From Conexibacter sp. (GTDB taxonomy: Bacteria > Actinomycetota > Thermoleophilia > Solirubrobacterales > Solirubrobacteraceae): DNA of 44,272 nt. This document shows positions 23,371-30,476 of this stretch, in pieces (position 1 is the stretch's first letter; the number at the start of each line of letters is the position of its first letter). The DNA lies in NCBI GenBank assembly GCA_025964325.1, contig JAOPZA010000105.1, forward strand, positions 1-44,272, given 5' to 3'. A model generated the notes under the pieces. It was not told the origin of the DNA. It saw nothing but the letters and a program-made list of their open reading frames with translations, and did not search any database. Position numbers and translations under genes: made by a program.

Positions 23371-24237
23371 TCAGCCGACCCCCACCCCGGCGGCGACCTT
23401 CACGAGCCCGGCGTCGTCGACGAGCAGCGGGACCGGGTCGAGCTGCAGCTGCGGCGCGTCGAGGCAGCGCCCGGCGCGACGCGCGTCGTAGTGGTTGCCG
23501 CAGGTCGGGCAGCTCAGCTCGGCGCCCTCGAGCGCCGCGTCCTCGAGCGATCCCTCGCAGCCGGGGCAGCGCGCCCGGTACGCGTAGGAGGTGCCGTCGA
23601 GCTGCAGGAACAGCAGCGCCTCGCCCGCCACCTCCTTCAGCAGCGTGCCGCCCTGCCGCAGCTGCGGCAGGGCGCCGACGCTCGCCCACGCGACGGCGGG
23701 CGGGCGCGTCGCCGGCGCACCCGCGCTCGTCGGGATCGCCTCGATCTGCAGCAGCCCGGCCGCCGGCGTTCCGCCGCCGTCCGCCTCGACGCGGTCGACG
23801 TCGGGCGCGGCGTCGAGGATCGCCTTCTCGATCGCCAGCTTCAGCGTCATCGCGGAGGCCGGGCAGCCCTCGCAGCTGCCCTGCATCCGCAGGCGCACGA
23901 CGCCCTCCTGCACGGCGACCAGCTCGACGTCGCCGCCGTGCGACTCGAGGTACGGGCGGACGCCGACGAGCGCATCGCGCACGCGCTCCTCGACGGTCAC
24001 CGGGTGCAGGCCGTGCAGCAGCAGCAGGTGGGCGACCAGCTCGTCGCCGGCGACCGCCCGCGCGACCGGCTCGCCGGCGCCCGCGAGCAGCCGCCGCAGC
24101 CCCTCGCCGTAGAGCTCGACGACCGCCTGCACCGCCGCCGTCGCGAGCGCCTGCGCCGCCGGATCGGCCAGCGCGTCGAGCTGCGCCAGCGCGAGCTCGA
24201 CCTCCGCGACCTGCTCGCCTGCTTCGCGCTCCTCCAT
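23371..24237 (-). CDS. NifU-domain / Rieske-like iron-sulfur protein of the hydrogenase
   Basis: A 288-residue protein with two cluster-binding parts. Residues about 80-155 are a NifU C-terminal domain with the C122-x2-C125 pair in MQGSCEGCPASAM, normally holding a bridging [4Fe-4S]. Residues about 195-265 follow the Rieske fold (LDGTSYAYRARCPGC, SCPTCGNHYDAR) but the two histidine ligands are replaced by cysteine: C224-x2-C227 and C243-x2-C246. In group 1h and related hydrogenases such a protein is thought to carry electrons from the small subunit. It follows the large-subunit gene by nine bases. Confidence 0.88.
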   Translation of the reverse strand: MEEREAGEQVAEVELALAQLDALADPAAQALATAAVQAVVELYGEGLRRLLAGAGEPVARAVAGDELVAHLLLLHGLHPVTVEERVRDALVGVRPYLESHGGDVELVAVQEGVVRLRMQGSCEGCPASAMTLKLAIEKAILDAAPDVDRVEADGGGTPAAGLLQIEAIPTSAGAPATRPPAVAWASVGALPQLRQGGTLLKEVAGEALLFLQLDGTSYAYRARCPGCEGSLEDAALEGAELSCPTCGNHYDARRAGRCLDAPQLQLDPVPLLVDDAGLVKVAAGVGVG

Positions 24238-24246
24238 GGTCGCCCC

Positions 24247-26040
24247 TCAGCCGCCGCTGTGCGCGCCGAGCATCGGCGAGTGCAGCTGCTTCAGCGTCTT
24301 GCCGCCGCCGAGGTACATGTGCACGCCGCACGGCAGGCAGGGGTCGAAGCTGCGGACCGCCCGCATGATGTCGATCCCGCGGAAGTCGTCGGGCCCGTTC
24401 TCCTCGAAGATCGGCTGGCCGGCGACCGCGTCCTCGTACGGCCCTGGCGTGCCGAACGAGTCGGTCGGGCTGCCGTTCCACGGCGTCGGCGGGTACGGGT
24501 GGTAGTTCGCGATCTTCTTGTCGCGGATCACGAGGTGGTGCGAGAGCACGCCGCGGACGGCCTCGTGGAAGCCGCAGCCGATCGCCTCGTCGGGGACCTC
24601 GAAGTCCTCGAACACCTTCGTGACGCCCGAGCGCACCTCTTCGAGCCCCTTCTCGACGAAGTGCAGCGCCATCGCCGCCGAGTAGGCGATGAAGTACACG
24701 CGCGCGCGGTCGCGCTCGATCGCGTTGGACCACTGCGGGATTCTCCACTCGAGCTCCGTCGCGGCCGAGTTCGGCGTCGCGGGCAGCGAGATCCGGACGC
24801 TCGAGCCGGTCGCGTTGACGTACGGCGTGTGGACCTTGTCGGCGAGCGCCGTCGCCCACAGGCGCGCGAGCGCGCCGCCGCCGGTGTCGAGCGCCAGGTG
24901 GTCGCCGGTGCGTCTGTCGTACCAGCGCGGGCTCATCACCCACGAGTAGTTGCCGCCCTCGAGGTCGCGTCTCTGCGGTCTCGGCAGCGTCGTCTGGTTC
25001 CACGGATGGCGGCGGTCGACGGGGTTCCCGAGCGGGTCTCTCTCGACGAACATCTCCTCGTTCGTCCAGTCGTCGTAGTAGGAGCTGCCGAGCAGGATTC
25101 GGATGCCGAGGTTGATCTCGACGAGGTTGGTCGTGATCAGCTCGCCGTCGACGATGATGCCGGGGGTGACGAACATCTCGTCGCCCCATTGCTGCATGTG
25201 GCGGTAGTCGTAGTCGACGTAGTCGGGGTTGTTCCACGCTCCCCAGCAGCCGAGCAGGATCCGACGCCGGCCGACCTCCTCGTAACCGGGCAGCGCCTCG
25301 TAGAAGAAGTCGAACACGTCCTCGTTCATCGCGACGGCCTTCTTGATGAAGTCGAGGCAGCGCAGCAGCCGCATCAGGTAGTCGGTGAACAGCTGCGGCG
25401 TCGCGACCGTGCCGACCCCACCCGGATAGATCGTCGAGGGATGGACGTGGCGTCCCTCCATCAGGCAGATCATCTCGCGGGAGATGCGGCTGATGACCAG
25501 CGCCTCGCGGTAGGTCTCGCCGGTGAACGGGTTGTACGAGCGCATGATGTCCGCGATCGTCCGGTACCCGTGCGTCGCGGCGCCCGGCGCCTCGGCTCTC
25601 TCCGCCTTCTCCATCACGCTCGGGTTCGTCGACTGCACCATCTGCTCGCAGAAGTCGACGAAGACGAGGTTGTCCTGGAAGATCGTGTGGTCGAAGATGT
25701 ACTCCGCCGCCTCGCCGAGGTTCACGATCCACTCGCCGAGCGGCGGCGTCTTGACGCCGTACGCCATGTTCTGCGCATACATCGAGCAGACGGCGTGGTT
25801 GTCGCCGCAGATCCCGCAGATGCGGCTCGTGATGAAGTGGGAGTCGCGCGGGTCCTTGCCCTTCATGAAGACGCTGTAGCCGCGGAACAGCGACGACGTG
25901 CTCTTGCAGGTGGCGACCTGTCTCTGTCTGAAGTCGATCTTGGTGTAGATGCCGAGGTTGCCGACGATCCGGGTGATCGGATCCCACGACATGTCGACGA
26001 GTCTGCCTGCTTCAGGTTCGATGCGCTCGCGCGTGGCCAT
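24247..26040 (-). CDS. hhyL: [NiFe]-hydrogenase large subunit, group 1h
   Basis: The catalytic subunit (597 residues) holding the Ni-Fe(CN)2CO centre. The L1 motif is RICGICGDNHAVCS with C75 and C78; the L2 motif is FDPCLPCGVHMYLG with C568 and C571. L2 has CGVH rather than the CTVH of group 2a, and L1 has GDNHA, both marking group 1h (former group 5), the actinobacterial high-affinity type. A 23-residue tail follows H574 and would be removed by the operon's protease. No Tat or Sec signal exists, so the enzyme is cytoplasmic-side. A strong GGAGAGGACGGAGA region precedes the start. It oxidises H2, probably at atmospheric level. Confidence 0.96.
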   Translation of the reverse strand: MATRERIEPEAGRLVDMSWDPITRIVGNLGIYTKIDFRQRQVATCKSTSSLFRGYSVFMKGKDPRDSHFITSRICGICGDNHAVCSMYAQNMAYGVKTPPLGEWIVNLGEAAEYIFDHTIFQDNLVFVDFCEQMVQSTNPSVMEKAERAEAPGAATHGYRTIADIMRSYNPFTGETYREALVISRISREMICLMEGRHVHPSTIYPGGVGTVATPQLFTDYLMRLLRCLDFIKKAVAMNEDVFDFFYEALPGYEEVGRRRILLGCWGAWNNPDYVDYDYRHMQQWGDEMFVTPGIIVDGELITTNLVEINLGIRILLGSSYYDDWTNEEMFVERDPLGNPVDRRHPWNQTTLPRPQRRDLEGGNYSWVMSPRWYDRRTGDHLALDTGGGALARLWATALADKVHTPYVNATGSSVRISLPATPNSAATELEWRIPQWSNAIERDRARVYFIAYSAAMALHFVEKGLEEVRSGVTKVFEDFEVPDEAIGCGFHEAVRGVLSHHLVIRDKKIANYHPYPPTPWNGSPTDSFGTPGPYEDAVAGQPIFEENGPDDFRGIDIMRAVRSFDPCLPCGVHMYLGGGKTLKQLHSPMLGAHSGG

Positions 26041-26067
26041 GTGATTCTCCGTCCTCTCCGACCGGGT

Positions 26068-27117
26068 TCAGTTGGGCCACCGCGGCTGGTAGCCGGTGGT
26101 GAGCTCGTCCTTGTTGTGGCGCCACTTGGGCTCTTTGTTGACCGTCTTGTTCGTGATGCTGCGGAGTCTCCGGATCACGGGGCCGTAGAGGCCGGTGATC
26201 GCGGACGAGACGCCGCCGCCCGGAGGCGCGTCCATGAACGGCATGAACTTGTCGGGGAAGCCGGGCATCGTGCAGCCGATGCAGATGCCGCCGACGTTCG
26301 GGCAGCCGCCGACCCCGTCCATCCAGCCGCGCTTGGGGACGTTGCAGTTGACGACCGGCCCCCAGCAGCCCGCCTTGACGAGGCATCTGGGCGAGTTGTA
26401 ATCGAGCGCGAAGTCGCCCTGCTCGTAGTAGCCGGCGCGGTCGCAGCCCTCGTGGACGGTCTTGCCGAACAGCCACTGCGGCCGCAGCGCGTCGTCGAGC
26501 GGGATCATCGGCGCGAGCCCCGCCGCCTGGTAGAGCAGCCAGGTGAGCGTCTCCATGAAGTTGTCGGGCTGGACCGGGCAGCCGGGCACGTTGACGATCG
26601 GGATGCCGGCGCCGGAGCGGAAGTCCCAGCCGAGGTAGTCGGCGAGGCCCATCGCGCCGGTCGGGTTGCCGGCCATCGCGTGGATGCCGCCGTACGCCGC
26701 GCAGGTGCCGATCGCGACGACCGCCCACGCTCCCGGCGCGAGCTGGTCGATCCACTCGTTGACGGTGATCGGCTCACCGGTCGCGGGGTCGTTGCCCATC
26801 GAGGTCCAGTAGCCGTCGCCGTTGATCTTCTCGTTCGGGATCGAGCCCTCGACGACGAGCACGTACGGCGCGTCGAGCTGGCCGGCGGCGGCGGCGCGGA
26901 ACGGCGCCATGAACTCCTCGCCGCCGAGCGTCGGCGACAGCACCTTGTTGTGCAGGTGCACTCTCGGGAGCCCCGGCACGGCGCCCAGCAGCACGTCCTC
27001 GATCGCGGGCAGCGAGGCCGCGGTGATCGAGACCGAGTCCCCGTCGCAGCTCAACCCCTCCGACGTCCACAGGATGTGGACCTCGGAGACGCCCGCCGCT
27101 CTTGCTTCAGCGCTCAT
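26068..27117 (-). CDS. hhyS: [NiFe]-hydrogenase small subunit, group 1h
   Basis: The electron-transfer subunit (349 residues) with three iron-sulfur sites. Proximal: C24 with D27 (GLSCDGDSV), C139 (GTCAAYGG) and C180 (VPGCPVQPDN); the usual second Cys is Asp, as in the actinobacterial hydrogenase of Ralstonia eutropha. Distal: H222, C225, C245, C251. Medial: C258, C272/C279, C282 region. No twin-arginine leader and no C-terminal membrane anchor, unlike group 1a-1d enzymes. It begins three bases after the hypA stop and lies 27 bp before the large-subunit gene. It passes electrons from the active site towards the Rieske-like partner. Confidence 0.96.
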   Translation of the reverse strand: MSAEARAAGVSEVHILWTSEGLSCDGDSVSITAASLPAIEDVLLGAVPGLPRVHLHNKVLSPTLGGEEFMAPFRAAAAGQLDAPYVLVVEGSIPNEKINGDGYWTSMGNDPATGEPITVNEWIDQLAPGAWAVVAIGTCAAYGGIHAMAGNPTGAMGLADYLGWDFRSGAGIPIVNVPGCPVQPDNFMETLTWLLYQAAGLAPMIPLDDALRPQWLFGKTVHEGCDRAGYYEQGDFALDYNSPRCLVKAGCWGPVVNCNVPKRGWMDGVGGCPNVGGICIGCTMPGFPDKFMPFMDAPPGGGVSSAITGLYGPVIRRLRSITNKTVNKEPKWRHNKDELTTGYQPRWPN

Positions 27118-27120
27118 CGC

Positions 27121-27477
27121 TCATCCGCTCCTCGTCAGCTCGTGCTCCAGTTCGAGCGAGTCCACCTGCAGCTCCTCGCCACTCACGACGGTCACGTCGA
27201 AGCCCCCGCACGCCGGACAGGCGAGCGGGAAGCCGTCCAGCCCGTGCTCGGCCCCGCCGCACGCGCGGCAGGCGATCACGATCGGGACCTCCTCGAGCTC
27301 CAGGCGCGCGTCCGCGACCGGCGTGCCCTCCGCCACCAGCGCGAACGCGAACGTGAGCGCGTCCGGCACGACCTGCCGCAGGTGCCCGACGCGGACGTAC
27401 ACGGCGGTCACGCGCCCGCCCTGCGCATGGGCGCTCGCGACCCGCACGACCGATTCCGCGATCGCGAGCTCGTGCAT
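27121..27477 (-). CDS. hypA: hydrogenase nickel metallochaperone HypA
   Basis: HypA (118 residues) delivers nickel with HypB. The essential N terminus MHE (His2 nickel ligand) is intact, followed by LAIAESVVR. The zinc site has two CxxC pairs, IACRACGG and LACPACGG. VYVRVGHLRQVVPDAL is the conserved beta strand and helix. It lies five bases after hypE and three before the small-subunit gene, an unusual place since hypA is often with hypB, here far downstream. Confidence 0.95.
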   Translation of the reverse strand: MHELAIAESVVRVASAHAQGGRVTAVYVRVGHLRQVVPDALTFAFALVAEGTPVADARLELEEVPIVIACRACGGAEHGLDGFPLACPACGGFDVTVVSGEELQVDSLELEHELTRSG

Positions 27478-27482
27478 CGCGC

Positions 27483-28577
27483 TCAGCAGATCCTCGGCAG
27501 CGGGTCGCCCACCAGCATGTCCATCACGCGCTTGCCGCCGAACGCCGTCTCGAGCAGGACCATGCCGCCCGGCGCGCCGTGGCAGGTGCCGATCTCGGCC
27601 GCCTGCGCGAAGTCGCCGCGCCCGCCGGCCGCGCGCAAGGCGGCGAGCGCGGCGTCGGCCGCCTCCGGCGCGACGACGGCGACGAGCGTGCCCTCGTTCG
27701 CGATGTGCAGGGGGTCGATCCCGAGGATCTCGGCGGCGCCCGCGACCGCCGGGTCGACGGGGACGTCGGCCTCGCGCACGAGCATCGCGACGTCGGCCGC
27801 ACGCGCCAGCTCGTTCAGGACCGAGGCGACCCCGCCGCGCGTCGCGTCGCGCAGGCAGCGCAGCGACGGCCCGGCGGCGTCGAGCAGCGCGTCGACCGCG
27901 GGCCACAGCGAACGCGTGTCGGAGGCGACCTCGGCGTCGAGCTCGAACTCGCCGCGCGCGAGCATGATCGCGGTGCCGTGGTCGCCGACGCGGCCCGAGA
28001 GCAGGATCCGGTCGCCGGGGCGGGGCGCCGCGGGCGAGAGGCTCGCGCGCTCGTCGAGCACGCCGATCCCGGTCGTGCAGATGTACAGCTCGTCGGCGTG
28101 GCCGCGCTCGACGACCTTCGTGTCGCCCGTGATCACCTCGACGCCGGCGGCGCGCGCGGCGGCGGCGATCGCCGCGACCTCGGCCCGCAGGGTCTCCGCG
28201 GGCAGTCCCTCCTCGAGGATCAGCGAGAGGCTCAGCACGAGCGGCCGGGCGCCCGCGACCGAGAGGTCGTTGACGGTCCCGTTGACGGCGAGGTCGCCGA
28301 TCGACCCGCCGGGAAAGCGCAGCGGCCGCACGACGAAGCTGTCGGTCGTGAGCGCGAGGCCGAGCTCCCCGACGCGCACGATGCCGGCGTCCGCGAGCCC
28401 GTCGAGCGCGGGCGACGCGAAGGCGGGCACGAGCAGTCCCTCGATCAGCGCCTGCGTCGCCTTGCCGCCCGCGCCGTGCGCCATCGTGATCCGCTCGTCG
28501 CGGAACTTCGCGCGCTTCGAGCGCGCGGTCTCGATGATGTCGAGGACGCGCTGCTCGCGATCGGAGACGGCATCCAT
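27483..28577 (-). CDS. hypE: hydrogenase maturation protein HypE
   Basis: HypE (364 residues) receives the carbamoyl group from HypF on its C-terminal cysteine and dehydrates it with ATP to thiocyanate, the CN donor. The C terminus is PRIC, exactly as required. An AIRS/PurM-type ATP domain is shown by MAHGAGGKATQALIEG, LALTTDSFVV, GDLAVNGTVNDLSVAGA and ITGDTKVVERG. RDATRGGVASVLNE is the substrate loop. It overlaps hypD by TGATG and is five bases from hypA. Confidence 0.97.
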   Translation of the reverse strand: MDAVSDREQRVLDIIETARSKRAKFRDERITMAHGAGGKATQALIEGLLVPAFASPALDGLADAGIVRVGELGLALTTDSFVVRPLRFPGGSIGDLAVNGTVNDLSVAGARPLVLSLSLILEEGLPAETLRAEVAAIAAAARAAGVEVITGDTKVVERGHADELYICTTGIGVLDERASLSPAAPRPGDRILLSGRVGDHGTAIMLARGEFELDAEVASDTRSLWPAVDALLDAAGPSLRCLRDATRGGVASVLNELARAADVAMLVREADVPVDPAVAGAAEILGIDPLHIANEGTLVAVVAPEAADAALAALRAAGGRGDFAQAAEIGTCHGAPGGMVLLETAFGGKRVMDMLVGDPLPRIC

Positions 28578-29692
28578 CAGACCAGCTCCCGCTCGCGCGC
28601 GAAGCGCCCGTAGTTGTAGTACGCCGCGCACGCCCCCTCGCTGGAGACCATGCACGTGCCGATCGGGCGCTCGGGCCGGCAGGCGGTGCCGAAGACCTTG
28701 CACTCCCACGGCTTGATGACGCCCTTGAGGACCTCGCCGCACTGGCACGCCTTCGGATCGGCGACGCGCACGCCCGGGACGCCGTAGCGCAGCTCGGCGT
28801 CGAAGTCGGCATAGGCGTCGGACAGCCGCAGCCCGCTCTGCGAGATGAAGCCCAGCCCGCGCCACTCGAAGTGCGGGCGCAGCGCGAAGACCTCCGCCAT
28901 CACCTCCAGCGCGCGCAGGTTGCCCTCGTAGGGGACGACCCGGCTGTACTGGTTCTCGACCTCGCAGCGCCCCTCGCTCAACTGCCGCAGCAGCATGTGC
29001 ACGGCCTGCAGCACGTCGAGCGGCTCGAACCCGGCGACGACGATCGGCTTGCCGTACTCGGCCGGGATGAACTCGAACGGGCGCGCACCGACCACGGTCG
29101 AGACGTGGCCCGGTCCGACGAAGCCGTCGAGCCGCAGGTCGGGCGAGTCGAGCAGTGCGCGCAGCGGCGGGACGATCGTCACGTGGTTGCACATGCAGGA
29201 GAAGTTGGTGACGCCCTCGGCCTTCGCCCGCTTGAGCGTCAAGGCCGTCGACGGCGCCGTCGTCTCGAAGCCGATCGCGAAGAAGACGACCTGCCGCCCG
29301 GGGTTCGCCTTCGCGATCCGCAGCGCGTCGAGCGGCGAGTAGACCATCCGCACGTCGGCGCCGGCGGCCTTCGCGTCGAGCAGCGTGCCCGCGGAGCCCG
29401 GCACCCGCAGCATGTCGCCGAAGCAGGTGAAGATCACGCCCGGCTCGTGCGCGAGCGCGATGCCGTCATCGACGCGGCCCATCGGGATCACGCAGACGGG
29501 GCAGCCGGGCCCGTGGACCAGCTCGACGTTGGCCGGCAGCAGGTCGTCGATCCCGTATTTGTAGATCGAGTGGGTGTGCCCGCCGCAGACCTCCATCAGC
29601 TTGTAGTGGCGGCCCGGCTCGACGGCCGCCAGGATCTCGGCGGCGACCGCGCGGCCGAGCTCGGCGTCGCGGAACTCGTCGACGAACTTCAT
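28577..29692 (-). CDS. hypD: hydrogenase maturation protein HypD
   Basis: HypD (371 residues) carries a [4Fe-4S] cluster and, with HypC, assembles the Fe(CN)2CO unit. Conserved motifs: MEVCGGHTHSIYKYG (catalytic Cys), HGPGCPVCVIP, FFAIGFETTAPSTAL, GPGHVSTVVG, and the C-terminal cluster cysteines in DPKACQCGEVLKG and KPWECKVFGTACRPE/GTCMVSSEGACAAY. Full family length. The ATG at 29692 overlaps the stop of the preceding hypC-like gene (ATGA). Confidence 0.97.
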   Translation of the reverse strand: MKFVDEFRDAELGRAVAAEILAAVEPGRHYKLMEVCGGHTHSIYKYGIDDLLPANVELVHGPGCPVCVIPMGRVDDGIALAHEPGVIFTCFGDMLRVPGSAGTLLDAKAAGADVRMVYSPLDALRIAKANPGRQVVFFAIGFETTAPSTALTLKRAKAEGVTNFSCMCNHVTIVPPLRALLDSPDLRLDGFVGPGHVSTVVGARPFEFIPAEYGKPIVVAGFEPLDVLQAVHMLLRQLSEGRCEVENQYSRVVPYEGNLRALEVMAEVFALRPHFEWRGLGFISQSGLRLSDAYADFDAELRYGVPGVRVADPKACQCGEVLKGVIKPWECKVFGTACRPERPIGTCMVSSEGACAAYYNYGRFARERELV

Positions 29693-29961
29693 GCGCGCGC
29701 TCCCGACTGCGCGGCGTGGGCGATCGCGGTGCCGGCATGGACGAGCAGCACGTCGCCGACCGCGACCGGCTCGACGAGCGCGATCTCGACGCTCGCGCGC
29801 GTGCCGTCGGCGTGCTCGCACAGCGCCAGGCCGCGCTCCGCGTCGACTACCGCCACCCGCAACGGAAGCGCCTCGTCGCTGCACGTGATGCAGCCGGCGT
29901 GCGCGGTTTGCCAGGAGCGTCCGTGGTGCTCGCCCGGCACGGGCTGGTCGCAGGCGCTCAT
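29689..29961 (-). CDS. second HypC/HupF-family protein with non-canonical N terminus
   Basis: A 90-residue HypC-type beta-barrel protein. The body (ALPLRVAVVDAERGLALCEH...VEIALVEPVAVGDVLLVHAGTAIAH) is clearly the HypC fold. The N terminus is not the usual MC-[LI]-[AG]: instead about 23 residues precede a GCITCSDEALPL block, so the catalytic Cys would be internal (C24 or C27), and a further Cys is at position 4. Such CITCSDEA forms occur in actinobacterial and cyanobacterial loci as a second chaperone. It overlaps hypC and hypD by ATGA on both sides. Confidence 0.85.
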   Translation of the reverse strand: MSACDQPVPGEHHGRSWQTAHAGCITCSDEALPLRVAVVDAERGLALCEHADGTRASVEIALVEPVAVGDVLLVHAGTAIAHAAQSGARA

Positions 29962-30236
29962 TCGATCGCGCTCGCCTTCAGCTCGGCGAGCTCCTGCTCG
30001 TACTCGACGCCCATCTGCTCGAGCAGGCGCCGCGTCGCGATCGCCTCCTCCTCGTCGACCTGCGAGATCGCGAAGCCGACGTGGATCAGCACCCAGTCGC
30101 CGGCCGCGACCCCGCCGTCCTCGCCGTCGAGCAGCCCGATGTTGACGGTCCGTCGCACGCCCGCGACGTCGACCTTCGCAAGGCGATTGGCCTCGTCGAT
30201 GACCTCGACGATGCGTCCGGGAATGGCAAGGCACAT
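29958..30236 (-). CDS. hypC: hydrogenase assembly chaperone HypC
   Basis: HypC (92 residues) binds HypD and delivers the iron unit to the large subunit. It starts with the canonical MCLAIPGRIVEV, whose Cys2 is essential, and continues KVDVAGVRRTVNIGLL and GDWVLIHVGFAISQVDE. A C-terminal helix EEAIATRRLLEQMGVEYEQEL completes it. It is the first gene of the long operon; a GAGG about ten bases upstream of the ATG is a modest ribosome site. Confidence 0.96.
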   Translation of the reverse strand: MCLAIPGRIVEVIDEANRLAKVDVAGVRRTVNIGLLDGEDGGVAAGDWVLIHVGFAISQVDEEEAIATRRLLEQMGVEYEQELAELKASAIE

Positions 30237-30294
30237 CAGCTCGAACCTCGACTCCGTGTCGGGTGGCTGCGCGCGGCTGGCAGCGAACGGACCA

Positions 30295-30323
30295 CTCCTA
30301 CCACTCGTCCACGGCCGGTGCAA
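30295..30323 (-). promoter_or_regulatory. candidate promoter of the hydrogenase operon
   Basis: On the minus strand TTGCAC (30323-30318), a 17-bp spacer and TAGGAG (30300-30295) form a moderate housekeeping-type promoter. It would start transcription near 30288, about 50 bases before hypC. Confidence 0.35.
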
Positions 30324-30341
30324 TTCAACGTGTCCACCGTC

Positions 30342-30358
30342 CGACCATGTTCTGGTCG
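30342..30358. promoter_or_regulatory. palindrome between hypC and the nickel transporter gene
   Basis: CGACCA-TGTTC-TGGTCG is a perfect 6-bp inverted repeat with five-base centre, located between the two divergent promoters. It is placed well for an operator acting on both sides, for example a nickel- or hydrogen-responsive regulator. It has no T-run and so is not a typical terminator. Confidence 0.4.
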
Positions 30359-30395
30359 TCTCTATCCGACTTCTGGCGCATCGATGTCCGGGCCA

Positions 30396-30423
30396 TTGCG
30401 TTTTGGGCTCGGCGCCGTTAGCG
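30396..30423 (+). promoter_or_regulatory. candidate promoter of the nickel transporter gene
   Basis: TTGCGT (30396-30401), 16-bp spacer and TTAGCG (30418-30423). The match is weak. The gene has its own Shine-Dalgarno (GAGGAG at 30465-30470). Confidence 0.3.
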
Positions 30424-30476
30424 TCGCGCGCGGGCACCGGCCCGTCCGGCGCCGGAGCGCAACCGAGGAGCATCCG

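Noticed and set aside
22861-28716. A 1951-codon open frame on the plus strand opposite the hydrogenase genes
   Set aside because: High GC removes stop codons from the antisense frames. Its translation is Arg/Asp/Val-rich with no domain, while the minus strand carries clear hydrogenase and Hyp motifs.
30237-30476. A nickel or cobalamin riboswitch upstream of the permease gene
   Set aside because: No B12-box or NiCo-riboswitch conserved core was visible; only a short palindrome is supported.
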